NCBI RefSeq assembly: GCF_009377235.1
Contig: NZ_VMNX01000036.1
Location: 1-51,960 of the forward strand
Reading direction: 5' to 3'
DNA length: 51,960 bases
Source of the DNA: Streptomyces acidicola
GTDB taxonomy: Bacteria > Actinomycetota > Actinomycetes > Streptomycetales > Streptomycetaceae
Made by a program: the position numbers and the translations under genes
Shown: piece after piece, positions 17,288-25,815 of the stretch
Layout of the letters: each line of letters begins with the position of its first letter
Position numbering within the stretch: the first letter of the stretch is position 1
The notes under the pieces: model-generated
Databases searched by the model: none
Seen by the model: only the letters and a program-made list of their open reading frames with translations
Told to the model about the DNA's origin: nothing

Positions 17288-17323
17288 CCTTGGACGCCCG
17301 AACAATCGTCCGGGTGTCCAAGG
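17288..17323 (-). terminator. Hairpin terminator after the OFA carrier / small-subunit genes
   Basis: CCTTGGACGCCCG (17288-17300) pairs with CGGGTGTCCAAGG (17311-17323), a 13-bp stem with one G-T wobble and a 10-nt loop, 30 bp beyond the small-subunit stop. It separates that unit from fabH, whose promoter must lie in 17168-17287. Confidence 0.7.
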
Positions 17324-17352
17324 TGCACGCCCTTGTGCCGGACAGCGGCCCC

Positions 17353-17490
17353 TCACCCCGTGAACAGCTGCGTCGCCTTTCGTACGAGTTCGTACAGTCC
17401 GTAGCCGAGTGGCAGCCCGACCCACAGCCAGGAGACGGCGATCAGGGCACGCCGGTCAGGCGGATTCGGGCTGCTGTCGCTGGACGACAT
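17353..17490 (-). CDS. MFS transporter small subunit (45 aa), overlapping the OFA carrier gene
   Basis: A 45-residue protein: polar N-terminus MSSSDSSPNPPDRRALIA, one membrane segment (AVSWLWVGLPLGYGLYELV), then RKATQLFTG. Its ATG at 17490 lies 35 nt inside the carrier gene in another frame and is preceded by AAGGAGG, one of the best ribosome-binding sites in the window. Single-span proteins of this size and WLWVGLPLGYG-type sequence are found directly after OFA-family MFS genes in actinobacteria and have been annotated as MFS small subunits. The overlap implies coupled translation and a one-to-one complex; what the subunit does is not known to me. Confidence 0.82.
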   Translation of the reverse strand: MSSSDSSPNPPDRRALIAVSWLWVGLPLGYGLYELVRKATQLFTG

Positions 17491-18793
17491 CGGCGGTGGC
17501 CTCCTTCGGCGCGGGGACGTGATGACGGGCGTGGACGGGCCGGACGAACTCGTTGGCGACGAAGCCGACGACGAGCAAGCCGATCATGATGAAGAAGGAC
17601 AGGTCGTAGAGCGACGAGCCGTGCTTGCCCGCCGCCTCCTGCCGGTCGGCGATCCAGTTCACGATCAGCGGCCCGAGGACGCCGGCCGTGGACCAGGCGG
17701 TGAGCAGCCGACCGTGGATCGCGCCGACCTGGTAGGTACCGAACAGGTCCTTCAGATACGCCGGGATGGTGGCGAAGCCGCCGCCGTAGAACGACAGGAT
17801 GACCAGCGCGCAGACGATGAACAGCGGCTTGGAGGAGTCTCCGAACAAGGCGATCAGCAGGTACATCACCGCGCCCACGCCCAGGTAGACGCGGTAGATG
17901 TTCTTGCGCCCGATCAGGTCGGACGTGGACGACCAGCAGATACGGCCCGCCATGTTGGCCGCCGACAGCAGCGCGACGAATCCCGCGGCCGCGGTGACGG
18001 ACACCGGGGTCGAGGAGTCGGCGAAGAAGTCCGTGATCATGGGGGCGGCCTTCTCCAGGATGCCGATGCCCGCGGTCACGTTCATGCAGAGCACGACCCA
18101 CAGACACCAGAACTGCGGGGTGCGCAGTGCGCTGCGCGCCGAGACCTGCACCCCGTCGAAGACGCCCGGCCCGCTGTCGACCGGCTTCTCTCTCCTCGGC
18201 ACGCGCACCAGCAGCACACCGAGCGACATGAAGACGGCGTACGCCAGTCCGTGGACGAGGAAGGCGAGCGCGATCCCGGAGGAGTCGGAGCCGAAGGACT
18301 CCAGCATCTGCGTGGACCACGGCGAGGCGATGAGGGCGCCGCCACCGAAGCCCATGATGGCGATGCCGGTGGCCATGCCGGGCCGGTCGGGGAACCACTT
18401 GATCAGCGTCGAGACGGGCGAGATGTAGCCGATGCCCAGTCCGATACCGCCGATGAAGCCGTAGCCGAGCACGATCAGCCAGTACTGCTCCACGGCGGCA
18501 CCGAGGGCCGAGACCAGAAAGCCGGAGGAGAAGCAGACGAGGGCCACGGTCATCGCCCAGCGCGGCCCGTTGCGCTCCACGAGCGTGCCGCCGAACGCGG
18601 CTGACAGTCCGAGCATGACGATGCCGAGCTGGAAGGGCAGCGCGCTCTGCGTTCCGCTGAGACCGAGCGCGGACTCCAGCGGCGGCTTGAACACGCTCCA
18701 GGCGTAGGCCTGTCCGATGGAGAGATGGACCGAGAGTGCGGCCGGCGGGACGAGCCAGCGGCTCCAGCCGGGCGGTGCTACAGGGGGGCTCAT
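17456..18793 (-). CDS. OFA (oxalate/formate antiporter) family MFS transporter
   Basis: About 445 residues with twelve predicted membrane segments. OFA-family features include the N-terminal WSRWLVPPAALSVHLSIGQA, YAWSVFKPPLE, GGIGLGIGYISPVSTLIKWF, PDRPGMATGIAIMGFGGGAL and GFATIPAYLKDLFGTYQVGA. Carriers of this family move small mono- and dicarboxylates; the substrate here is unproven. I prefer the ATG at 18793, where family similarity begins, over the frame opening at 18844. Neither has a clear ribosome-binding site. A TATCGT with a TTCCCA 17 bp upstream sits only 8 nt before 18793, so the transcript may be almost leaderless. The gene overlaps the 45-aa small-subunit gene by 35 nt. Confidence 0.88.
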   Translation of the reverse strand: MSPPVAPPGWSRWLVPPAALSVHLSIGQAYAWSVFKPPLESALGLSGTQSALPFQLGIVMLGLSAAFGGTLVERNGPRWAMTVALVCFSSGFLVSALGAAVEQYWLIVLGYGFIGGIGLGIGYISPVSTLIKWFPDRPGMATGIAIMGFGGGALIASPWSTQMLESFGSDSSGIALAFLVHGLAYAVFMSLGVLLVRVPRREKPVDSGPGVFDGVQVSARSALRTPQFWCLWVVLCMNVTAGIGILEKAAPMITDFFADSSTPVSVTAAAGFVALLSAANMAGRICWSSTSDLIGRKNIYRVYLGVGAVMYLLIALFGDSSKPLFIVCALVILSFYGGGFATIPAYLKDLFGTYQVGAIHGRLLTAWSTAGVLGPLIVNWIADRQEAAGKHGSSLYDLSFFIMIGLLVVGFVANEFVRPVHARHHVPAPKEATADVVQRQQPESA

Positions 18794-18863
18794 GATCCCG
18801 AACGATAGGAACCGGCCAGGGAGTTGGGAAGCAGGACACGTCATCTTGTCGACCGTATGCGGT

Positions 18864-19041
18864 GAACGGTACGCCAGGCGCGACGAACGGTCGGTACGAC
18901 GGGATGAGCGGTCGCAAGGAGGGGGTGAACGGTCGCAAGGAGGGGACGAACGATCGTGAGGAGGGGGCGAACGATCGCGTCAGGACCGTGGCGAACGGTC
19001 ACGTCAGGACCGTGGGGCCGGTCGCGTCAGGACCGTGGCGG
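18864..19041 (-). repeat. Two-phase tandem repeat (five 21-bp then three 24-25-bp units) that includes the lacI stop codon
   Basis: Five 21-bp units start at 18864, 18885, 18906, 18927 and 18948, each opening with gaacggt or a close variant (gagcggt, gaacgat). Units of 24, 25 and 24 bp start at 18969, 18993 and 19018 and contain gtcaggaccgtgg. The unit at 19018-19041 contains the lacI TGA (19027-19029); the two before it carry the same stop-containing segment outside the gene. The array fills nearly all the space between lacI and the OFA carrier gene. Confidence 0.9.
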
Positions 19042-20058
19042 CCGGTCGCTGGACGCCCGTACGACGAGGGTCGGGGCAAGGCGTTCCGAGGGGGCGGGCT
19101 CGCCGGCGAGGAGGCGGGTGAGCAGGTCCAGGCCGCGGCGGCCCATCTCGTGCATGGGTGAGCGGACGCTGGTGAGCGGGATGGGCAACTCGGCCGCGAG
19201 CGGGGTGTCGTTGAAACCGACGACCGCGATGTCCTGACCGGGGCTCAGACCCCGGTCGCGGAGCGCGCCCATGGCCCCGATCGCCGCGAAGTCGTTGACG
19301 GCGAAGAGCGCGGTCGGCTGTGGGCCGGGGGCGTCCAGGACCCGGTCGGCGGCCTGTCGGCCACCCCTGGCGTCGAAGGCGGAGTGCACGATCCGGTCGG
19401 CGGGAACGGTCATGCCGTCCTCGGCGCAGCGTTCCAGGAAGCCTCGCGTACGGTCGATGCCCGTGCTCGCGTAGGGCTCGCCGGCGATCACAGCGAAGTC
19501 GCGGTGTCCGAGGCCCAGAAGGTGCTCGGCCACCTGCCGACCGCCCAGCGGGTCGTCGCAGGTCACCGAGGTGTGCCCGGCCACGTGCCGGCTGACCAGG
19601 ACGAACGGCACACCGCGGGCGGCGGTCTCGGCCAGCAGGGCGCCGTCGGCACGGGCGTCGCCGAAGATCAGACCGTCGACCCGGCGGGCCAGCATCATCT
19701 CCGTCTGGGCCCGTTGTGTGTCGGGCTCGTCCTTGGTGTTGGTCACGAAGGTGGACAGACCCTGGGCGCGCGCCGCCTCCTGGATCCCCTCGTAGACGGT
19801 CGCGAGCACCAGGTCCGACAGCCGGGGCACCAGGACGCCGACCAGATTGCTGCGCTGGGTCCGCAGGCTCGTGGCGTGCGGGTTGGGCTGGTAGCCGAGC
19901 TCGTCGGCGAGTTCCCTGATCCGGGCGATGGTGGCACTGGACGCGGCACGCCGGCCCTCCTCGGGCTTGGCGTGCAGGGCGCGTGACACCGTCGAGACGT
20001 GAAGCCCCAGCCGGTCGGCCAACATGCGCAGGGTTACTTGTGGACGCTGCGGGTCCAT
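19027..20058 (-). CDS. LacI family transcriptional regulator
   Basis: 343 residues. The N-terminal HTH and hinge (about 8-60) read VTLRMLADRLGLHVSTVSRAL, then IRELADELGYQPNPHATSLR. The periplasmic-binding-protein-like effector domain follows (LVGVLVPRLSDLVLATVYEG, RRVDGLIFGDAR, HRDFAVIAGEPYASTGIDR, TALFAVNDFAAIGAMGALRD, IAVVGFNDTPLAAELPIPLT, SPMHEMGRRGLDLL). The ATG at 20058 is preceded by GGGAGGG at a rather long 12 nt. It is divergent from the asparaginase operon, whose predicted start of transcription carries a perfect palindrome, so it most likely represses that operon. Its last codons lie in a tandem repeat. Confidence 0.92.
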   Translation of the reverse strand: MDPQRPQVTLRMLADRLGLHVSTVSRALHAKPEEGRRAASSATIARIRELADELGYQPNPHATSLRTQRSNLVGVLVPRLSDLVLATVYEGIQEAARAQGLSTFVTNTKDEPDTQRAQTEMMLARRVDGLIFGDARADGALLAETAARGVPFVLVSRHVAGHTSVTCDDPLGGRQVAEHLLGLGHRDFAVIAGEPYASTGIDRTRGFLERCAEDGMTVPADRIVHSAFDARGGRQAADRVLDAPGPQPTALFAVNDFAAIGAMGALRDRGLSPGQDIAVVGFNDTPLAAELPIPLTSVRSPMHEMGRRGLDLLTRLLAGEPAPSERLAPTLVVRASSDRPPRS

Positions 20059-20388
20059 CGCTGCCCGTGTCCCTCCCGTCCTGTGCGGTGCCGCCCTGTG
20101 CGGTGCGGTGCCGTGCCGTTCCGTCCAGGCCCGTTCCGTCCAGGCCCGTTCCGTCCGGTGCCGGTGGCCGCAGGGACCTGACCTGCGGTGACGAGGCTCC
20201 GGTGGCTCCCTCCGGCCTGATCCCCCGGACGGCCCGCCGATGGCCGGTGCCCGGTGAGCGCGCCGCCGGGTGCGGACGGCGTTTTCCGTGATCGTAACAG
20301 TGAGGTCATTGACCGGACGCACCCATGCGTGCAAGATACCCAAACGTTTGGTCCAATCGTTTGCTCTAGTTGGCCAGGAGGTCTCCTC
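20059..20388. promoter_or_regulatory. lacI/asparaginase divergent intergenic region
   Basis: 330 bp without a gene. The lacI side (20081-20160) is a tandem repeat ending in three 15-bp ccgttccgtccaggc units (20116-20160), which must lie in the lacI leader or promoter. On the asparaginase side, TTGACC (20309-20314) and AAGATA (20333-20338), spaced 18 bp, form a plausible promoter directed right, followed at once by the operator palindrome. Confidence 0.6.
20340..20364 (+). promoter_or_regulatory. LacI-type operator upstream of the asparaginase operon
   Basis: CCAAACGTTTGG (20340-20351) is a perfect 12-bp palindrome with the AACGTT core typical of LacI-family sites; a partial copy, AATCGTTTGC, follows at 20355-20364. 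It covers the expected transcription start of the operon, a position suited to repression by the divergent LacI protein. Confidence 0.72.
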
Positions 20389-21627
20389 GTGCGCAGGGTC
20401 GTCGTCCTCTCCACCGGCGGAACCATCGCCTCCCGCCCCGACAGCCGTGGTGCCGCGCGTGCCACGGACGGTGCGGAGGCGCTGCTCGCCGGGCTGCCCG
20501 GGCTGCCCGGCCCGGCGGATGTCGCCGTGGAGGGTCGGGACGTCGCGCGGGTCGGCAGTTATCTGCTCACGCCCGGCGGCATGGCCGGCATCGTCCGCGA
20601 AGTGCACCGGGCGCTGGACGATCCCGACGTGGCGGGCGTGGTCGTCACGCACGGCACCGACACCCTGGAGGAGACCGCGTTCCTCGCCGACCTGGTGCAC
20701 CGGGACCCGCGTCCTGTGGTGTTCACCGGCGCCCAGCGGCACGCCGCGAACCGGGACACCGACGGTCCGCGCAACCTCGCCGACGCGGTCGCGGTCGCCG
20801 CGTCACCGCAGATGGCGGGCTGCGGAGTGCTGATCGTCTTCGACGGGCGGATCTTCGCCGCCCGCGGCGCGCGCAAGTCCCACACGCTCGCGCCGGAGGC
20901 GTTCTCTGCCCCGGACTCCGGCCCGCTCGGCCGGGTGACGCGAGGGGTGCCCCGGCTCTCCGCCCGGCCGGTACGGCCGCCCGCGCTCGGCCCCTCGGCG
21001 CTGGATCTGGAGGCCGCCCGCGTGGACATCGTGGCCTGCTACCCGGGCTCGGACGCCATCGCCATGGACGCGTTCGCCGCCGCGGGCGCGCGCGGCCTGG
21101 TGCTGGAGGCGACCGGCGCGGGCAACGCCAACCACGACGTGTGCGCCGCGATCGCCCGGCTGACCCGCGCCGGGATCGTGGTGGCACTGTCCAGCCGGGT
21201 GCACGCAGGTCCTGTCGCCGCGCTGTACGGCAACGGCGGCGGCGCCGACCTGGTGCGCGCGGGGGCCGTGCCCACCGGCACGCTCCGCGCCTCCCAGGCA
21301 CGCATCCTGCTCACCGCGCTCCTGGCCACGGACCCTGATCCGGTACGCGCCGCGAGCGAACTGGGCAGGCACGCCGACTTCCCCGACGCCGACTTCCCCG
21401 AGGGCGACGTCCCCCACACCGACTCTCCACGCCCCTCCGACTCTCCCGGCTCCACCTCTTCCCGCGCTGAATCCCCCCGCACTGAATCCCTCCGCTCCGA
21501 ATCCCCCCACTCCGAATCCCCCCGCACCGATCCGTGCGGCCCGGACGCCGCCGCCCCGCGGTCTTCCGGTGCCGGCTTCCCCGGACGGGCCACCGTGCCC
21601 GTCCGCTCCACCGAGAGGAATGAGTGA
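20389..21627 (+). CDS. Type I/II asparaginase family amidohydrolase with a repeat-rich C-terminal tail
   Basis: 412 residues from a GTG start with AGGAGGT 6 nt upstream. Catalytic elements: TGGTIAS (nucleophile Thr12) and [13 protein letters not shown] with the second Thr/Asp pair; [16 protein letters not shown] and [11 protein letters not shown] are also family-like. No signal peptide is seen, so it is cytoplasmic. The asparaginase fold ends near residue 320; the last roughly 90 residues are Ser/Pro/Arg/Glu-rich and include four 5-residue repeats of the ESPRT type. It opens an operon with an HpPgdA-like metal hydrolase, an MFS carrier and two SDRs. In that setting it may hydrolyse the half-amide left after ring opening of a cyclic imide, rather than asparagine; this is inference. 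Confidence 0.88.
   Translation: MRRVVVLSTGGTIASRPDSRGAARATDGAEALLAGLPGLPGPADVAVEGRDVARVGSYLLTPGGMAGIVREVHRALDDPDVAGVVVTHGTDTLEETAFLADLVHRDPRPVVFTGAQRHAANRDTDGPRNLADAVAVAASPQMAGCGVLIVFDGRIFAARGARKSHTLAPEAFSAPDSGPLGRVTRGVPRLSARPVRPPALGPSALDLEAARVDIVACYPGSDAIAMDAFAAAGARGLVLEATGAGNANHDVCAAIARLTRAGIVVALSSRVHAGPVAALYGNGGGADLVRAGAVPTGTLRASQARILLTALLATDPDPVRAASELGRHADFPDADFPEGDVPHTDSPRPSDSPGSTSSRAESPRTESLRSESPHSESPRTDPCGPDAAAPRSSGAGFPGRATVPVRSTERNE
21469..21528 (+). repeat. 15-bp tandem repeat at the 3-prime coding end of the asparaginase gene
   Basis: Four units (21469-21483, 21484-21498, 21499-21513, 21514-21528) encode [15 protein letters not shown] and ESPRT. More degenerate copies lie at 21420-21468. 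The frame is kept by any change in copy number. Confidence 0.9.
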
Positions 21628-21629
21628 TC

Positions 21630-22517
21630 ATGAGCAAGGCAAGCAAGGACATCCGTGTCGCCTTCGGCGTGGACGTGGACGCCGTGGCCGGGTGGCTCGG
21701 CTCCTACGGCGGCGAGGACTCGCCCTGTGACATCTCCCGCGGTCTGTTCGCGGGCGAGGTCGGCGTGGAGCGGATCCTCCGCCTGTTCGAACGCCGTGAC
21801 CTGCGCACCACCTGGTTCATCCCCGGGCACTCCATCGAGACGTTCCCGGACCAGACCCGGATGGTCGTGGACGCCGGACATGAGATCGGTATCCACGGCT
21901 ACTCGCACGAGAACCCCATCGCCATGACCCGCGCCCAGGAGAGCGCGGTGCTGGACCGCGGTATCGACCTGGTCGAGCAGGTCTCGGGCCGCCGCCCCAC
22001 CGGCTATGTCGCCCCCTGGTGGGAGTTCTCCCCGGTCACCAACGAACTCCTGCTGGAACGCGGCATCAAGTACGACCACTCGCTGATGCACAACGACTTC
22101 AGCCCCTACTACGTGCGCGTCGGCGACAGCTGGACCAAGATCAACTACTCGCTGCCCGCCGAGCAGTGGATGAAGCCGCTGGTGCGGGGCGAGGAGACCG
22201 GCCTGGTGGAGATCCCGGCCAACTGGTACCTGGACGACCTGCCACCCATGATGTTCGTCAAGGCCAGCGCCAACAGCCACGGCTTCGTGAACCCGCGCGA
22301 CCTCGAACAGATGTGGCGCGACCAGTTCGACTGGGTCTACCGCGAGATGGACTACGGGGTCTTCACGATGACGATCCACCCCGATGTCTCCGGGCGCCCG
22401 CAGAACCTGCTGATGCTGGAACGTCTCATCGACCACATCGGCGGCCACGAGGGCGTGACCTGGTCCACCTTCGACGAGATCGCCGACGACTTCATCGCCC
22501 GCACCCCGCGCGGCTGA
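21630..22517 (+). CDS. Polysaccharide deacetylase-superfamily hydrolase (HpPgdA / cyclic-imidase-like)
   Basis: 295 residues. It strongly resembles Helicobacter HpPgdA in blocks I recall: [103 protein letters not shown] and [16 protein letters not shown]. Asp in VDVD and the two His of HGYSH form the metal site of the CE4-like fold. This subgroup is also close to cyclic imidases and PuuE-type allantoinases, so the substrate may be an imide rather than a polysaccharide, and no signal peptide supports an intracellular role. I chose the ATG at 21630 (GAGAGGAA 9 nt upstream) over a GTG at 21624; it lies 2 nt past the asparaginase stop. Confidence 0.9.
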   Translation: MSKASKDIRVAFGVDVDAVAGWLGSYGGEDSPCDISRGLFAGEVGVERILRLFERRDLRTTWFIPGHSIETFPDQTRMVVDAGHEIGIHGYSHENPIAMTRAQESAVLDRGIDLVEQVSGRRPTGYVAPWWEFSPVTNELLLERGIKYDHSLMHNDFSPYYVRVGDSWTKINYSLPAEQWMKPLVRGEETGLVEIPANWYLDDLPPMMFVKASANSHGFVNPRDLEQMWRDQFDWVYREMDYGVFTMTIHPDVSGRPQNLLMLERLIDHIGGHEGVTWSTFDEIADDFIARTPRG

Positions 22518-22830
22518 CGGCCACCGCCGCTCGTCCCGCTGCGTCCCGCCCCTTCCCGGCCGGCCGGCGCCGTCGGGTCGTCACGGTGCCGTTGCCGTCG
22601 TCGTCGTTGCCGTCGCCGTTGCCGTTGCCGTTGCCGTTGCCGTCGGCCCGCTGTCCGTGTGCACCGCGCGACGTGCTCCGCGTACGCCGTTCGCGCGGCC
22701 CGGACGACCCACTCCCCCTCTCTCCCCTTCCCCGGCACGCACCCGTTCCGGACCCCGTCGGGTCCGCGTGCCCGCACCCGCTCCCGTTCTCGCCCAGACC
22801 CGAACCGCTCCCGTAGAAGGGTGCTTTCCG
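22518..22830 (+). other. 313-bp gap before the MFS gene, with a 6-bp repeat
   Basis: No gene is supported. Bases about 22588-22644 are a run of gccgtt/gccgtc hexamers, a simple repeat. The rest is C-rich, low-complexity sequence. No convincing hairpin terminator was seen, so the MFS and SDR genes may share the upstream operon's transcript. Confidence 0.55.
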
Positions 22831-24174
22831 ATGTCCGCTGCAACCCCCGGCACGGCGGCCGGCACTGTCACCGGCCCCACCCGCTCCTTCCCCGGAGTCG
22901 GTGTCCGCGCCACCCGCAAGGCCACCGTCATCGCCTTCCTGGCCTGGCTCTTCGCCGTCTACGACTACATCCTCTTCGGCACGCTGCTGCCGGAGATGTC
23001 CACCCACTTCGGCTGGGACTCGGCCACCGCCTCGTTCGTGTCCACCCTCATATCCGTCGGTACGGCGATCGTCGCGCTCGGCGTCGGCCCTCTCGTCGAC
23101 CGCATCGGGCGCCGCAAAGGCATGATCCTCACCGTCGCCGGCACCGCCCTCGCCTCCGCGGCGACCGCCGTCACCCCCGGCGCCGGATACCTGGTCGGGG
23201 TCCGTGCGCTCGGCGGCCTCGGACTGTCCGAACAGGCCGTCAACGCCACCTACCTCAACGAGATCTACGCCGTCACCGAGGACGAGAAGATCAAGAAGCG
23301 CCGCGGGTTCGTCTACAGCCTGGTGCAGGGCGGCTGGCCACTCGGTGTGCTCCTCGCCGCCGCCTTCGTCGCCGTCTTCCTTCCGCTGGTCGGCTGGCGC
23401 GGCTGTTTCCTCCTCGCCGTCTTCCCCGCCGCGGTCATCGCCCTGACCCGGCGCGGCCTCAAGGAATCCCCGCAGTTCGAACTGGAACTGAGGCTGCGCG
23501 CGCTGCGCAAGGAGGGCCGCACCGACGAGGCGGCCGCCCTCGCCCGCTCCTACGGCGTCGAGGAGCAGCCCAAGGCCCCGCTCGCGGCTATCTTCCGCGG
23601 CACCGCGCTGCGCAACACCCTGGTCCTCGGACTCGCGTGGATCGTCAACTGGTTCGGCATCCAGGTCTTCAGTGTCCTCGGCACCACGGTCCTCACGGAG
23701 GGCAAGCACGTCAGCTTCACCGGGTCCCTGGTGATGCTGATCGTGATCAACGCCGTGGGATACCTCGGCTATGTCTTCCACGGCTGGATCGGCGACCGCG
23801 TCGGCCGCCGCAACGTCATCGGCTTCGGCTGGATCGTCTCCGGGATCTTCTTCACCCTCACCCTCACCGTCGCCCACGGCACCTTCGCGGTCGTCGCCCT
23901 CTACTCCCTCGGCATGTTCTTCCTGGTCGGCCCGTACGCGGCGCTGCTCTTCTACATGGGCGAGTGCTACGACACCGGCTGCCGGGCCACGGGCACCGCC
24001 TTCCTCAACGCCCTCTCGCAGCCCGGTGCCATCGTCGCCGGACTCATCGTGACCGCGCTGCTCGCCTCCGGGACCGGCTGGAACACCGCGGCGCTCCTGG
24101 TCGGCGCGATCGGCACCTCCCTGTCCGGGCTCGTCATGTTCGCCGCACGCAAGGTGGAGACCCTCCATGGCTGA
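22831..24174 (+). CDS. MFS transporter (metabolite/acid-proton symporter type)
   Basis: 447 residues, twelve predicted membrane segments and a central cytoplasmic loop (about 210-255). MFS loop signatures: GPLVDRIGRRKGMIL between segments 2 and 3, and GWIGDRVGRRNVIGFG in the second half. GECYDTGCRATGTAFLNALS is like that in acid and sialic-acid symporters. The ATG at 22831 has AGAAGGG at about 11 nt; upstream in-frame sequence is low-complexity. Its stop overlaps the next gene's start by 8 nt. It probably imports the substrate of the LacI-controlled pathway; its chemistry is not deducible. Confidence 0.87.
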   Translation: MSAATPGTAAGTVTGPTRSFPGVGVRATRKATVIAFLAWLFAVYDYILFGTLLPEMSTHFGWDSATASFVSTLISVGTAIVALGVGPLVDRIGRRKGMILTVAGTALASAATAVTPGAGYLVGVRALGGLGLSEQAVNATYLNEIYAVTEDEKIKKRRGFVYSLVQGGWPLGVLLAAAFVAVFLPLVGWRGCFLLAVFPAAVIALTRRGLKESPQFELELRLRALRKEGRTDEAAALARSYGVEEQPKAPLAAIFRGTALRNTLVLGLAWIVNWFGIQVFSVLGTTVLTEGKHVSFTGSLVMLIVINAVGYLGYVFHGWIGDRVGRRNVIGFGWIVSGIFFTLTLTVAHGTFAVVALYSLGMFFLVGPYAALLFYMGECYDTGCRATGTAFLNALSQPGAIVAGLIVTALLASGTGWNTAALLVGAIGTSLSGLVMFAARKVETLHG

Positions 24175-24940
24175 CCACGACCAGCGCCCCGTCGCCGTCA
24201 TCACCGGTGCCGCCAGCGGCATCGGAGCCTCCCTGGCCGTGACCTACGCACGCCACGGCATCCGTACGGTCGTCGGCAGCTACCCCGGGGACCCGCACGA
24301 CCCGCGGGAGACCGTACGGGCCGTGGAGACCGCGGGCGGCACCTGTGTCGTCCACGAACTCGACGTACGGTCCTCGGCCCAGACCGACGCCTTCGCACAG
24401 CGGGCCCTGGACGAGTGGGGGCGGCTGGACATCGCGGTCGCGGGCGCCGGGATCCTGCGCCGGGCCGCGCTCGCCGACCTCGACGACACCGCCTGGGACG
24501 ACCTGCTCCAGGTCGACCTCACCGGCGTCCTGCGCACGTTCCGCTCGGCGGTCGGGGCCATGACCGGGCCGGGCGCCCTGGTCGCCGTGTCCTCCATCGC
24601 GGGCGGGGTGTACGGCTGGGGAGAACACGCCCACTACGGTGCCGCGAAGGCGGGGGTGTTCGGGCTGGTGCGCAGCCTCGCCGTCGAACTCGCGCCGCGC
24701 GGCATCCGCGTCAACACCGTGGTCCCGGGCTATGTGGTGACCCCACAGTCCCTCGACCCGGTCAACTCCCTGGGCCCGGACGGGCTGGAGCGCGCGGGCC
24801 GGGACATCCCGCTCGGCCGCGCCGGGCGCCCCGAGGAGATCGCCGAGGTGATCCGTTTCCTCACCTCGCCCGAAGCCTCGTACCTCACCGGCCAGGAGAT
24901 CGTCGTCGACGGCGGACTCACCGTGCGCATGCCCGCCTGA
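24167..24940 (+). CDS. Short-chain dehydrogenase/reductase (SDR) 1
   Basis: 257 residues, classical SDR. The cofactor motif TGAASGIG is at about 14-21, the structural segment is VAGAGIL (a variant of NNAG), the catalytic Ser is in VSSIAGG and the catalytic Tyr/Lys pair in HYGAAKAG. The C-terminal SYLTGQEIVVDGG is typical. The ATG overlaps the MFS stop by 8 nt, which implies coupling. With the second SDR it could carry out successive oxidations of the imported compound; the substrate is unknown. Confidence 0.9.
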   Translation: MADHDQRPVAVITGAASGIGASLAVTYARHGIRTVVGSYPGDPHDPRETVRAVETAGGTCVVHELDVRSSAQTDAFAQRALDEWGRLDIAVAGAGILRRAALADLDDTAWDDLLQVDLTGVLRTFRSAVGAMTGPGALVAVSSIAGGVYGWGEHAHYGAAKAGVFGLVRSLAVELAPRGIRVNTVVPGYVVTPQSLDPVNSLGPDGLERAGRDIPLGRAGRPEEIAEVIRFLTSPEASYLTGQEIVVDGGLTVRMPA

Positions 24941-25074
24941 GTGACTCGAGAGCCGGGACGACCGGGAACCGGGGCGATCCGGGAACCGGGCGTCCCGGGG
25001 CACCGCGACCGACCGGGAAGTCGACCGTGAGAAGCACGAGAGCTGTGAGAACCGTGAGAGGGGCAGAGAAGGCC

Positions 25075-25815
25075 ATGCAGGTACTGAAGGACCGCACCGC
25101 GCTGGTGGTCGGGGCGGCGGGCGGCATCGGCGCCGCCATCGCGACGGCGTTCGTCGCGGAAGGAGCCCGAGTGGTGCTCGCCGACCACGACGGCGACCGC
25201 GCCGCTGCCACGGCCCGCTCCGTCGGGGCCGTCGGCGCCGTCCGCGTGGACATCACCGAGGAGGCGTCCGTCGCCGCCGCCGTGGCCGATGCCGAGGCCC
25301 GGCTCGGCGGCGGGATCGACATCCTGGTCAACTCCGCGGGCATCCTCACCGAGGCGCCCGTCGCCGAGATGTCCCTCGCGACCTGGGCGCAGACTCTCGC
25401 GGTGGACCTCACCGGGGTGTTCCTGTGCTGCCGCGCCGTGCTGCCCGGCATGACCGCACGCGGCTCCGGCCGCATCATCAACATCGCGTCGCAGCTCGGC
25501 ATCAAGGGCGGAACCGGGCTCGCCCACTACTCCGCGGCCAAGGCCGGGGTGATCGGCTTCACCAAGTCCCTCGCCCTGGAAGCGGCTCCGCACGGCATCC
25601 TCGTCAACGCCATCGCCCCGGGGCCGGTCGAGACGCCGATGGTGGACGGCATCACCGAGGAGTGGAAGGACGCCAAACGCGCGGAGTTGCCGCTCGGGCG
25701 CTTCGGCCGGCCCGAGGAGATCGCCCCGACGGCTGTCCTCCTCGCCTCCGATCCGGGCGGCAACCTCTACACCGGCCAGACCCTCGGCCCCAACTCCGGG
25801 GACGTGATGCCCTGA
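25075..25815 (+). CDS. Short-chain dehydrogenase/reductase (SDR) 2
   Basis: 246 residues. Cofactor motif VGAAGGIG, NSAG in ILVNSAGIL, catalytic Ser in NIASQLG and Tyr/Lys in HYSAAKAG. The pattern is closest to FabG-like or sugar/polyol SDRs. It lies 134 bp after the first SDR gene; the gap contains short ccgggaaccgggg-type repeats but no convincing hairpin. Its TGA overlaps the next gene's ATG by one base (TGATG). Confidence 0.9.
   Translation: MQVLKDRTALVVGAAGGIGAAIATAFVAEGARVVLADHDGDRAAATARSVGAVGAVRVDITEEASVAAAVADAEARLGGGIDILVNSAGILTEAPVAEMSLATWAQTLAVDLTGVFLCCRAVLPGMTARGSGRIINIASQLGIKGGTGLAHYSAAKAGVIGFTKSLALEAAPHGILVNAIAPGPVETPMVDGITEEWKDAKRAELPLGRFGRPEEIAPTAVLLASDPGGNLYTGQTLGPNSGDVMP

Noticed and set aside
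18864..19041. Possible CRISPR array (regular 21-24-bp units)
   Set aside because: Units are directly adjacent with no unique spacers, they diverge in sequence, and no cas genes are present.
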